NCBI GenBank assembly: GCA_001970855.1
Contig: LSSN01005867.1
Location: 1 to 41,146, forward strand
Length of the DNA: 41,146 bases
Origin: Smittium culicis
Lineage: Eukaryota; Kickxellomycota; Harpellomycetes; Harpellales; Legeriomycetaceae
Direction of reading: 5' to 3'
Made by a program: the position numbers and the translations under genes
In this document: piece by piece, positions 1 through 10,800 of the stretch
Position numbering within the stretch: the first letter of the stretch is position 1
Layout: the number at the start of each line of letters is the position of its first letter
Notes under the pieces: generated by a model
Told to the model about the DNA's origin: nothing
What the model saw: only the letters and a program-made list of their open reading frames with translations
Databases searched by the model: none

Positions 1-245
1 GAGCTGCTAGAGCGGCGGAGGGGGGTCGGTTGAAAAATTATTTGTTTAATATTTTTTTAACATTTTAAATATTTTTTTATTAGTTTTTGTATACTTTTAA
101 ATTATGTTTAATAAACTCTCTGAGACAAAAAAAAAAAAAAAAAATGAATCAATTTAGTATATTAATTAACTATTGGATTTTATCACCAATGTGGCCAATA
201 ATAAGTGATAAAAAAAGCTTGCCCAATTATGATTATTAAATTTGC
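1..245. other. Gene-free left edge
   Basis: No coding signal. The first 30 or so bases are rich in G and C, unlike the AT-rich DNA that follows. A run of about 19 A lies near 126-144. I see no telomere-type repeat and no RNA gene. Confidence 0.5.
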
Positions 246-441
246 TTAACTCTTTCACGGGCGGTAGACTATTTTTGATCTACCAAATATAGCCAATTGT
301 GCAAATTACTTTACTAAAATTCCGAGGCTTTAAGGGGTATTGGTATGTTGTAAAATAACAGCAAATAGTAATTTCCATTATTAATCATAAACGAATCATA
401 AAATTGATTTTTTTAAAGAGTGTTGGACGGGAAAGGGTTAA
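246..441 (+). mobile_element. TTAA-flanked miniature transposon, copy 1
   Basis: A roughly 190-base element bounded by TTAA on both sides (246-249 and 438-441). The left end reads CTCTTTCACGGGCGG after the TTAA. The right end reads GGACGGGAAAGGG before the TTAA, so the termini are inverted repeats of the form CCCTTTC-CG. Copies 2, 5 and 6 share its internal blocks: TAGACTATTTTTG, ATATAGCCAA, TTCCGAGGCTTTAAG and a segment like AATCATAAACGAATCATAAA. There is no ORF. The TTAA target and CCCTTT ends are what piggyBac-superfamily MITEs show; that assignment is inferred from the ends alone. Confidence 0.8.
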
Positions 442-462
442 TAGCGTCGGCCCCAGAAAGGG

Positions 463-659
463 TTAACCCTTTCCTCGGAGGCAGACTATTTTTGGACCAT
501 CAAATATAGCCAACTGCGTCCAGTGAAAATCGATTAATTCCGAGGCTTTAAGAAATATTGGTATATTTTAAAATAACAACAAATAATATATTTGCTTTTA
601 AATCATAAATGATTCATAAAATTAATTTTTTCAAAGAGCGTTGGACGGACAAGGGTAAA
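463..659 (+). mobile_element. TTAA-flanked miniature transposon, copy 2
   Basis: Same family and orientation as the copy ending at 441, starting only 21 bases later. The left end is TTAACCCTTTCCTCGGAGG. The right end, GGACGGACAAGGG, is followed by TAAA, a one-base decay of TTAA. The blocks CAGACTATTTTTGG, ATATAGCCAACTG, TTCCGAGGCTTTAAGAAATA and AAATCATAAATGATTCATAA are readable. Non-coding. Confidence 0.8.
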
Positions 660-1046
660 TACATCCATTACCAACTCTTTTTTAATATAACCATAGCCAC
701 TTATTTATTTAATGAACATATAAAATCTAGCTTGCAAGTCTTGAATCTAGCATGAATACGATCACCGCCATTAACTTGAAAAAGCATTACAGGTTCAAAA
801 ATATAATAGTATAATAAAAGACTATCCAAATAAAATGCGAAATAAAGAGTTAGTATAATACTTTATACTAATATAATTTATTATTTAATTCCATTTTATT
901 TTTTTAATAAAAAAGTAGTAAATGGTAATAAATATTTTTACTGAATAAAAATTTTAAGATTCTAATTTTAAAAAGTTTTTTTAGTATCTAATACAATATA
1001 AATTCTAGTTAATCTATTCATTATTTATAAAAAAAATTACGGTAAT
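660..1046. other. AT-rich spacer
   Basis: Spacer between miniature transposon copies 2 and 3. It is very AT-rich and has no reading frame, RNA gene or clear repeat that I can support. Confidence 0.5.
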
Positions 1047-1235
1047 TTAACCCTTTCCCTTACAACACTCTTAAAAAGAATATTTATTATACTATGATTT
1101 AAAAATAGTTTATACTCTACTGCTATTATAAAATATGCGAATGTTTCTTAGATCTCAGAATTAAATAATTATAATTAAACACAGTTGGCTATATTTGAAA
1201 TCTCAAAAATAGTCTACTTCCCGTCAAAAGGTTAG
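1047..1235 (-). mobile_element. TTAA-flanked miniature transposon, copy 3, inverted
   Basis: Inverted copy. On the plus strand it begins TTAACCCTTTCCCTTACAAC, the reverse complement of the family's right end. It ends with the reverse complement of the left end, including CAGTTGGCTATATTTG and AAAAATAGTCTACTTCCCG, followed by the decayed flank TTAG. Internal blocks are more diverged than in copies 1 and 6, so this looks like an older insertion. Non-coding. Confidence 0.75.
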
Positions 1236-1302
1236 ATAAAAAATTCAATATGATTTTATTATAGATAAGATAAAAAAATTTTATTTAACTAAATCAAATT
1301 AA

Positions 1303-1497
1303 TTTGCCCTTTCATGGACGATAGATAGTAAGTGAGTTTCAAAATATAGGTAACTGTATTCTATAATAGCATTCTAATTCTGAGAATCATTGAGATAGTG
1401 TTATAAAGTAAAGTAACAGCGAACAGCAACTTAATTTTAATTCTAACTAATCTTTAAATTCATTTTTTAAAAAAGAGTTGGACAGGATATGACTTAA
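1303..1497 (+). mobile_element. TTAA-flanked miniature transposon, copy 4, diverged
   Basis: A diverged copy: CCCTTTCATGGACGATAGAT at the left, and GAGTTGGACAGGATATGACTTAA at the right (in two blocks, GAGTTGGACAGG and ATATGACTTAA). The left TTAA has decayed to TTTG; the right TTAA (1494-1497) is intact. Weak matches to the family's internal blocks run throughout (ATATAGGTAACTG, AAGTAACAGCGAACAG). Non-coding. Confidence 0.65.
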
Positions 1498-4400
1498 GCA
1501 AATTTATTAGCGAGTCATAAACATACTAGAATATCTATTGAGTCGATTAGAATCAACTTTGAAACTTGTAAAAAATTGGTTGATGCGTTATAAAGTTTTG
1601 GTTGATACATTTAGAATCAGACTTGGGATGTACTTATGTAGTTTGGAAAAAAAATTCTATAGCGTCACGAAATTTTTTTATAGAAATTGCTTGGACGATA
1701 TCTAGAATCAAAAGAAACTTTTAGAAACTCGATTGACACTCCATGTATTCGTTGCGATAATCAGAGAACATGGCGTATCATATATTGATACTCCACATAG
1801 GATTATACTAGGCTTAGTATCTTTTAAGAGTTCCTACTAATTTCTAAGCTCGGATGAATGGAAGCATCTGGCGTCTTTCACTTGAAGTTAAAATCGCCAA
1901 TTAGTGAATCTCTTTATATATAACCGGCATCAAATAATATAATGTGTGTATATATTTTTCTCTTTAGAAACTAATAATGGCTTGCGTTCGAATTATCTTG
2001 CTAGCAAGGTTATTTTACAATAGATAATCTGGTTTTTCCGAACCATGATTACTACTTATCACATGCATGGTATCTATTGAGGATATGACGAAAGTAGAAA
2101 CCGATTTCCTGTATATGGCTTTAATTTTATTCTAAAGTATGATAATTTAGTTTTATTCTTGACTATCTAAATATATTTGCAGCACATTCTCGTAAAAGTG
2201 GAATTTGATAGCTTTTTTTTTCGATAAATTTTGGCAATTTAATTAAGTAACATAAGTTCATATGCAACATATTTATTTTTGTTGATATCTCAATATACAT
2301 AGCGTCGTTAAACGTGATAATATCTGAATTTATACTTGATTATCGTTTTTTTGAAAAAAAAAAATATCAATTACAAGACTCTATATACCTTGTATTATTA
2401 AGTCACGCCGCTGATCCACCGATCCATTAAAAATCGATTTTTTTTAATCTTGAGGAGGTGATTTTTCAATTTAGGATTATATAATAAACATATTTTCCTG
2501 ATTTAACATGAATTAGACAATCGAAATTTTCTCTAGGCCTTGAAAATATATCTAAATTCCATAATAGTTTTATGAATGATATTTTTAGAAGATTGAACCA
2601 AATTTTCTGCATTTCTATAAATGCTAGCATCTATTGATATAAAACATATCTTTCCCATTATTATGACCAACTGAAAGCCAGAAAATTAACTCATTTTTCT
2701 CGGATGTCCGGAAATCAGCTGTACTATGCTTTCAAAAAGTTATTCTCATAGATAATTATCCTGCTTAAAGCGAAAAAATGGGATATCATTTATATTTAAC
2801 GCTTGATATGGCAAAGAAAATTTATTCTACACTGTTACCTTGCTCGAATCATATTCTGTTTTTGATTAAAATTAGAATGAACGCTACCTGGAGACATGTG
2901 TTGGTTTTTAGACACTGAGATAATATTTATTCTGGAATATCTGGTGGTCTTTTTTTACTTATTACAGCCAAATTTAGGGATTCAGGATAGCATATTAGTA
3001 TTTTAAAATTACATAAGAATATGTTTAATTATTTTCTAGATGCACAGAGAAACCATACCTAAAATAATTAATTTTATTCTTTATGATGTATATTGTATCA
3101 TCTGTTGAGGCCAATATTATTGGACAGTATTTTGAATATACTAATAGTTAGTAGGTACTAAGATAAATTCACAGAATTTATCAAGTTCTGTTGTTCCTGG
3201 AAAGGATTTTTTCCCGTTTAATTTTATTGATTTATTTTTCGAGAGCTTCAAAATCTAGATTTACAGTTCTTTGAGAGTAAAATATTAGCTCGTTATTTCA
3301 GATTCTTCAATTTCTAGCTCTTCAGCTTTATATATCATTTAACCTTAGCCTTTATAGATTAGCGCCGATTTAATTACTCGAGATTTGAAATTGGAGCTAT
3401 AAAATCCTTCAATTGTAGATTCTCTGCTATTATAAAACTATTAGCCATATCTTTTATAATTCTAACCTTGCTCGTATATAACCTAAGAGTCACATTTCAT
3501 GAATTCATTCGGCTAACTAAATAATTTTTCACTTTATTAGACATTTAATAAGACTTATAGTCTTTTATCTTGCACCAAAGATGTATCAGCTTAAGTAAAT
3601 TAATGTTGTGTATCATTTGGATACATCCTTTGAATCTCCCAATATTAGCAGATAGTCAAAATAACCATATTTCCTGGAGCTTTCCCACGTATAATTACAA
3701 ATAAATTAACATTCAAAAGATAAACTGATGAGAAACTAATAAAATGAAAGAAAATGTGGTTATTTTTTAGATTTATGTTGTGAATTTTATTTTTTTGAAG
3801 CTTCGAATATAAAGAGCCTCTGATTTTATTGGATAAACATAAAAATCAATGTCCCTTATTTTAAAAAGAAAAGAAGAAAAGGCTAGTAAAACACTACCGA
3901 TAAGATAAAAATAAAAAATATTAATATAATACCAATAGCAACTGAAATCGTATACAACTTTTAGATCACCATAGTTTTATAAAAATTTAATAATCCCAAA
4001 AAATTATTATAAAATAAAAATATATTTAAAATTATATTGCATTTTTTTAGTTTTAAATTTAGTTTTAAAAGTTAGAAAAATAAGTGTCAAAATATAAAAA
4101 ATAGTAAAAATTAGTCAAATATTAAATCTTTTATATCCATATGAATAATTTTTTTAAATAATGAATCTAATTGAAAACTTCAAATTTTAAGCTTTGATAC
4201 TTAGATTTTATTTATATTACTTTATTTTCGATCAATAAAATCATAAAATTCATCGCGCTTAAACTCTTAATTGAAAATAAACGTAGTTTTGCATTAAAAT
4301 CTACCACGATTTTTCTTATCTCTTGTTCTCGAACTAGTGATAGAACCAGAAGTGAAATTTTGAAATTTTTGAGCTGAGCTACATTCCTATTCGGGTCACA

Positions 4401-5873
4401 AAAAAATTTATTATTTTGCTATTTCACAAAAAATTCAATTATTTCTTGCATGGTTTTCGGGTTAGAATGCTAATGAAATTATTATCCAGATCCAAATAGA
4501 ACATTTAATGCTTAGTATGGATCATTAGAAATATCTGATTGTTGATCCATACTTTAAATTCAATTTCATAAGCCCAGGGATTCTCTGTATCTATCTGAAT
4601 TCTTTATGATAGCGAAAATATTTCTACAGAAACCAGGTTCTCTGCATTTTTTCTGAAAAATGTCTCAATTTCACATTAATAATGAATTTTCCTCTGTCAG
4701 AATTTTTTTACATTATAAATCGATATTTTTCATTCAGCGCTACAAGACGAATGTTAGTGGTAGCTTATTTGAAAAAAATTCATAATATTTTACTTCTTTC
4801 AGAGTGAAATATCGATCCTTTTCTAGAAAAATATTCGTACTGACCCAATTTTTTTTTCGGAGCTTCTCACATAGAGCGATATAATGCCCATTTTTCTGTT
4901 ATCTGGAGTCTTCTCGTGGAGCCTACTGTTACTCGATTTGACAGCCTCATATTATTTTGAAAAAAATTGATTTAGTGGCGTATTATTTTTCTGAAAAAAA
5001 GTTAGAGCTGTAGCTTCATGGGTTACCTGATTAGGTTTGCTTATGATGCTATTTGTGTACTTTATTTCTAGATATCTCGAGTAATTTTATAGTTTTCTGT
5101 TCACCTCTCCGGTCTCTGGCAGGAAATCAGTTATTCAAGTCTTTCCTGATCTATGAGCAACTTTTAACAGATTCGATGAGTATTTGTCGTTTCCACATAA
5201 GATATATCAGTCAATGAAGATTGATCTACTACTCATGAGTAGCGGCTGCTGAAAATCCGTAAATTAGAACTCATACGGTGCAGATAAAAAGCTAATGTTA
5301 ATTATTATCTACAATATAAGGATATCTTGTTTTTTATCGATGAATAAAGTGGTATTTTGGACTTGTGGATACCGCTTTTGTTATTTATCTTGAATGAAAG
5401 CAAATTTATTCTTTTTTTACATCGATTGAAATGATTTAATTAGTAGTGGTGACTGGTTTCTTATTCATAAAAGTCTATTAAAATAGTGAATTATATCTTT
5501 AAATTTTTCATCAGTAATCGTAGTGCAGGTATATTCACTTTCAATTGAAGAAAGGTTTTTTATAAGCTCTGCATAATCAGTTTAGCTTTTCACAAATATT
5601 ATTTTACTTTCATTGGTATCATATGAATCTATGTTATTCTCCTTTATGTTCAAGAAATTCTTAGCTAAATATGAGGGCTCCTTAAACCGAAATTGATAAA
5701 AGTATATCCGTATCATATAGTCTTGAATCACTATCTATAATATTTCGAATAAAGCTTTAATAAGTATAATAATGAAAATATTATAGTTGATAAAATAATT
5801 ATGTATAAGAAACGATGCCAAGATTGTCAGATATTTACTTTAAAATTTATCAGCAAAAAAATTTAGTTAGCTC
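1498..5873. other. Long gene-free stretch, probably decayed repeats
   Basis: No ORF above about 60 codons and no family I can name. Base composition is patchy, and several parts have somewhat higher GC (about 1.5-2.9 kb, 3.2-3.5 kb, 4.8-5.3 kb) than the empty gaps elsewhere, as old coding DNA of dead elements would. I read pieces on both strands and found stops every 10 to 30 codons and no recognisable transposase, integrase or reverse transcriptase motif. A 13-base sequence shared with 24151-24163 lies at 2401-2413. Confidence 0.45.
2401..2413. repeat. Candidate transposon terminus AGTCACGCCGCTG, copy A
   Basis: The 13 bases AGTCACGCCGCTG recur exactly at 24151-24163, both times after TTA or TTTA. 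Read on the minus strand the sequence starts CAGCGGCGTGACT, a form common for DNA-transposon ends. No partner end was found nearby, so this is a candidate only. Confidence 0.3.
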
Positions 5874-8800
5874 TTTTTTTTTTTATTGAGTTTTTTTAAT
5901 GAATTACTAAAAAAATTTGAAGTTATTAAATGTAAGTAAAAGAAAAATCCTACTAAATTTCACAAATCTAGTTGAATTCAATTTTTCTAGACTCTCCTAG
6001 TTCAAAATTTAAAAAAAAACCACATGATTTTTATTCGAATCCAAATTTTTTCGAATTTGAAGGGCTTTTTGGTTTGGAATTGCTTTTATCCCATGTCTAC
6101 TGCTGTGGCTTTCAATCTTTCGAATAGACCTTGCGATTCGAGTCTAATTTTTGATAGCGAAAAATATACTCTATCTCAATGTATGTAACATATTTCTATT
6201 GCGTGTAAGATTTTAATATTTAGAAAAGCGTTTTTAAATACACCTAAGCTTTCGAATAATTGCCTTTCGATGCATATTTTATCTGTCGCTATTTTATTAA
6301 TAGATTTTTCGTTAATGGATTTTAAAACTTTTACCTAATATTCTTTCATGTTTCGGAATTCTGAGTATATATGTTTAGTGTCTTCTTTTTCATCTAGGGA
6401 GTAGTTAAATCTATATTTTATTGTACTATATGGGTGCCATTTATTCAGCTTATATGCATTTATCGTTTAACTTATATAGAGCGGCCAAAGGTGACTTATT
6501 ATTTTTGAGTCAATTTTCATTTTTTTGTATACGAGTTTAATCAATTTCTGTGATTTTTTCTGATATTCCTGGGTCGTTCCAATTTAAACCGATTTATTTT
6601 TGCTTTCATTTGTTGTATGCTTTTTTTATTGTCCTGGTTTATAGTATTCTCGATTTTATTTTCTCCGCATAGTATTATGGCTTTTTTGTATTATATTTAA
6701 TGTTTTCAGTTGTGATTTCTTTTATTAGTCTAGTATTTTGAATTTTTTCAAATTTTATATCATTTTTTCTGGCAGAAATTATATATTTTTTAATATTATT
6801 TGTTTCATCGTATTTATATACCATACCTGATAAAATTCTTAAACATGTTACTTTTTCATTATTGAGCATCTGAATACCTGGTTTGTTTATTTTTACCTCA
6901 ATAAAATTGTAAATGAATTTTATTTCTATTTTCCATAGATCATTTAATTCCCAGCTAGAAGTGTCATTGTAATTAATCGTTGCTGTTTTTAAAAATATCT
7001 TAATTGTGCATTTCATAAAGAAATATTTTTTAATTTTGCTGGTTGATTTTTTATTATCAATTAATAGTTCCTGTATGTTTATTTTATTTTTACTGTATGA
7101 TTATAGTATGCCTATGTTATTTTCCATTTCACGGTTTGAGGTTTAAGACCAGCTTTTTTTTTTTTGCACAACTATTCTTAGAAAAATTTTATAAATATGC
7201 TTTGATTTTGTGTCTCCGCATCCAATAGTCCCATTTCTCTGTTTTTATTTTATTTTTTCAGCGTGGAGTATCAGACTACGTTTTTTCTTGTGTTTCATAT
7301 GAAGCCAAATTTTTTTTTTTACATTTGAAACGAAGTTTTTGTTAAACGGTATTAGATGTGAAATATATCACAGTTTTGATATTAGTTGGATATTTTTAAC
7401 AACTATTTTACCACATAAAAATATTTTTCTATCCTTCCAACTATTTATTTTAATTTTGCACTTTACTTCCTCTGTGTTCGCCCGTTTTTTGATGCCTATT
7501 TTGCAAAAATATAATCCCAAGTATTTATATTCTATCTTGGTATTATTCATTATTCTGAGAATTTCACTGTTTCTTTTGGGTTTCCTATTTGTGTCATTAT
7601 TGATTTTTTTTTATATAAATTTAGAACTGAAGCTTCGCAGTGTAGTTTTAATATTTTATTAGTGATTATCATCTGATCTTTGTCTATAATAAATATTGAT
7701 ATATCGTTTGATATGCTTAAGATTTAATCAACAATTTATCATTTCCTATAACTTGCAACTTTTTTTAATCATGAATTACATCGGTTCTATCAAATACTAT
7801 ATAATAGTGGATATAAGGTGTCACCTTGTTGAAGCCTTTTAGTTTTGCATATGTAGCAAGATATTTGTTTGCCAATTTTTATACTTGCTTTATTAATAGT
7901 GTATAGGCTTTTTATAACATATTTATTTTTTCATTTATTCAAAAAATTTTCATCCAGGCATATAGACATACTCACATACACTGTCATATTCTTTTTCCTG
8001 GTCCAATTTTATAACACATTCACATATTTTTTCAGGATTTTTATATGATAGTTCGGTAAAAAATTTCAATTATGTAATATTTTCAAATATTGATCTACCT
8101 TTTATAAATCCAGCTTAGAATTCTCCAAAAATGTTTTTTTTTATTTTTTTCATTCTACCAGATAAGATTTTTGTTTTATTTTTTTATAACAGGCAATAAG
8201 CCTTATTGATCTCCAATTTTTTTTTCTTTAAAGTCTTTTTTTAAGAGCTATAATAATTATGTATTTTCGCTTAACGCATTAAATTCATTAATACATGACT
8301 GACTGTTATATATTTTTTCTAGTATTTTCGCAACACTGCTTTTGAATTTTTTATAAAATTTATATAAAAGCCTGACCAAGCTAGGTGATTTCTATTTTGG
8401 GCTCTATACTATTTCCTTTATCATTTCAATTAGTTATATTAGACATTATAGAGTTGTGTTTTGTTCAGAGGTAATTTTATCTGTAAATTTTCTAGCATTA
8501 TAATTTGAGATTGATTATTAATCTTACTCCTAAGTAGGTTCGAGTAAAATTGGCAGATTTTTTTTTTCCGATTTCTATTGAGACGTGTGCTACTTCTTTT
8601 TTTTCTTTATATAATGAATCTAAGTTTGAAATTTTTTGATTTTTTTTTAATTATCCAAAAAAAATATCTTGAGGATCTTTCTCTGTACTCGCTCCATTTA
8701 GCTCTTGATCTTACTACCAGTCCATTTATTCTATTTAATTTCAGCTTTCAAAGCTCTCTTTTATATTTTTCAATTCTTTGAGTTATTTTATGCGGGATAT

Positions 8801-9540
8801 TGGATACTCCCAATGTATTGTATTCAATTTCTACATTTTTTTTGAAGATTATTAATTTTTTCAGCAGCTTTTTGCTCTTTTCCAGATTTAATAATAAATA
8901 TCTTAATTTTTTGTTAGCATATGCACAAATTCTGTATCATCTAGGGAATTTCTTTTGATGTGGTGTTCTATGCTATGTGGTCTTTTTATTTACATAGGTT
9001 ATATTCTTCGGGTTTGAATTGTTGAGTTTCCATATTTCTGAAGATTTTTCAGGGTCTTTTTTTTATTTATTGTAAATTAATTGTTACCTAAACGCATTTT
9101 GATGCTCATTAGTTTGTGGTCCGAGAAAGGGAAATTCATCAGTTCAATGCCTTTAAATTTTATACTCTGGTTTTTTGGTATTATTATGTGGTCGATTCTC
9201 GACATGATAACCCTAGAATTTTCCCATATGTATCCTTTTTCGTATTCATTTATTACGTTCCATACATCTTTCAGTTCCATTTCTGTTATATGCAGTTTTA
9301 TTATACACCATTCTCTTCCTTTCTATCTTGGGGGCCATCTGAATAAGTAGTTGTTTTGAATAATTTTGAAAATTTTTGAAATCTCATAATAATAATGCGT
9401 TTTATTTTTTTCTTACTTCAAATATTTTATGTAAATTTGCAGCGTATTTTTTCGTTTCTGATTGTAAATATAGGTTAGTTATATCGATTTAGTTATCAAA
9501 CATTGTTACTGAAATTTTAATACTAAAAATTTACTTGCTT
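5874..9540 (-). mobile_element. Dead non-LTR retrotransposon (APE endonuclease + RT, L1/Tad-like)
   Basis: Read on the minus strand, this stretch still spells the order of a LINE ORF2 through stops and frameshifts. The C-terminal part of the endonuclease (about 9535-9077) has ITNLY, a WENSR-x3-SRIDHIIIP block and FSDHKLMSI. The linker has RSRAKWSEY...SSRYFF (about 8600-8700). RT motifs follow: SPSLVRLLYKFYKKF (near 8350-8390), AGFIKGRSIFENI with a stop in place of Q (8075-8120), KLDQEKEYDSV (7981-8020) and QQGDTLYPLLYSI (about 7790-7840). The active-site FADD position reads SND (about 7700). Post-RT YKYLGLYF...NSWKDRKIFLCGKIV lies at 7368-7530. A diverged EDTKHI cysteine/histidine-type tail sits near 6390. 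The 11-T run at 5874 may be the 3' poly(A) of the inserted copy; the 5' part of the endonuclease is missing. Inactive. The boundaries are estimates. Confidence 0.85.
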
Positions 9541-10615
9541 GTTGGGTGTATAGCTGTTTTTTTTTTTTTTTTGATTTATAAAAAAAACAACAATAAAACT
9601 CAAATTTAGGTTAAAAAATTAAATAAGATAGAATAATATAAAAGTATGTTTTTTTTGGGGGGAGTTTTGTCATGTTGTAATTTTTTTTGGAGTTGTTTTT
9701 ATTTATTGGGCTGATTTTTAAGATTACAGATGTGGTCCTTTTTTTTGTTTTTTGTATTGTTGTTGGAATTCGATACTTAATAGAGTACTATAAATGTTTG
9801 GAAATAAAATTATTCTTTTTTTAGTTTTAGGGGTAATTTTTAAGGATGTAGGTAATAAATAATTCCTTTTTTTACAAAGATTTGCAAGAGAAAATAACAA
9901 TTTTGTCGAAGTCGGATACAAGGGGCAGACAGACTTAAGGTATTTATAGAATTTTATTTCTTCTTTATTTTTACCCTTTGTATTGTGCTTATGTATTATC
10001 CTCTTTGTTTTCAATTATCCAGAACATTCTTCAGGATCTAGGCTTTCGAATATAATGTAGTGTTTTAATATTATGATATCCTATATGAATTAATTATTAC
10101 TTTAATATACACTCCCTTGTACCTTTTTCTAGGTTTTCATTAGGTACAGTGGTCGAGAACTATCGTTTTACCACAGACAATACTCTTCATTCACCATAGA
10201 TTTTAGAATTAATATTGTATTGTTGTTTATTAATTTAGCAAAGTGTTTTGTAAATATACTTGTGTTCCCCCAACTCTTTACCCATATTTGTATGTCAGAC
10301 AGTTGCTAGTTTGTTAGGCACGAAGGTAGGAGTAAAGACAGGCCTAAGGTTGAACTGAGACTGAAACTAAAACTGAATAAGGCTAAAAATTTGACTAAAA
10401 AATTGGCTAGGACCAAGATAGTGTTATTTATTTAATATTATATGGATAATATATATTTAGTGGGATAAATATTATAAAATAAATAATACACTTAGATTTT
10501 TTAGAAAGATGAAAAAAAGGTTACCCTTTTATACTTTTGAAAAAAAATCTAAATGATGTTATTAAATAAAGATAGTTATAAAACTATTAATAATTTTCAA
10601 ATAATAGCTTGCGGA

Positions 10616-10800
10616 ATATTATGAAATGTTCTAGAAGGTTCTAGAAGCGACTGCAAATAATCTATGGGTAACATTCCATATTATTCCATTGTATTCCAAA
10701 ATGTTATATGATGTTCTTTGATGTTCCATTAGGTTCCATTGTATTAATTGATGTTCTATGATGTTACATTGTATTCCATAATGTTCCATAAAGTTCTAGA
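10616..10800. repeat. Degenerate TGTTCCAT short repeat cluster
   Basis: About a dozen variants of ATGTTCCAT or GTATTCCAT follow each other at roughly 10 to 12 base steps (for example TGATGTTCCATTAGG, GTATTCCATAATGTTCCAT). The cluster looks like a decayed short-unit satellite. The left edge carries the perfect heat-shock-element-like run at 10629-10646. Confidence 0.6.
10629..10646. promoter_or_regulatory. Perfect four-unit heat-shock-element-like site
   Basis: TTCTAGAAGGTTCTAGAA has four alternating TTC/GAA units at exact 5-base spacing, the binding pattern of HSF trimers. No gene starts within 2 kb on either side and the site lies at the edge of a TTC-rich repeat, so it may be a by-product of the repeat. 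Confidence 0.3.

Noticed and set aside
9724..10014. 96-codon minus-strand ORF
   Set aside because: Lys/Thr/Ile-rich low-complexity translation of homopolymer-rich DNA, no family resemblance, and outside the readable part of the LINE.
10148..10180. CAGTGGTCGAGAACTATCG after TA as a transposon end
   Set aside because: Looks like a Tc1/mariner start, but no inverted partner could be found in the window.
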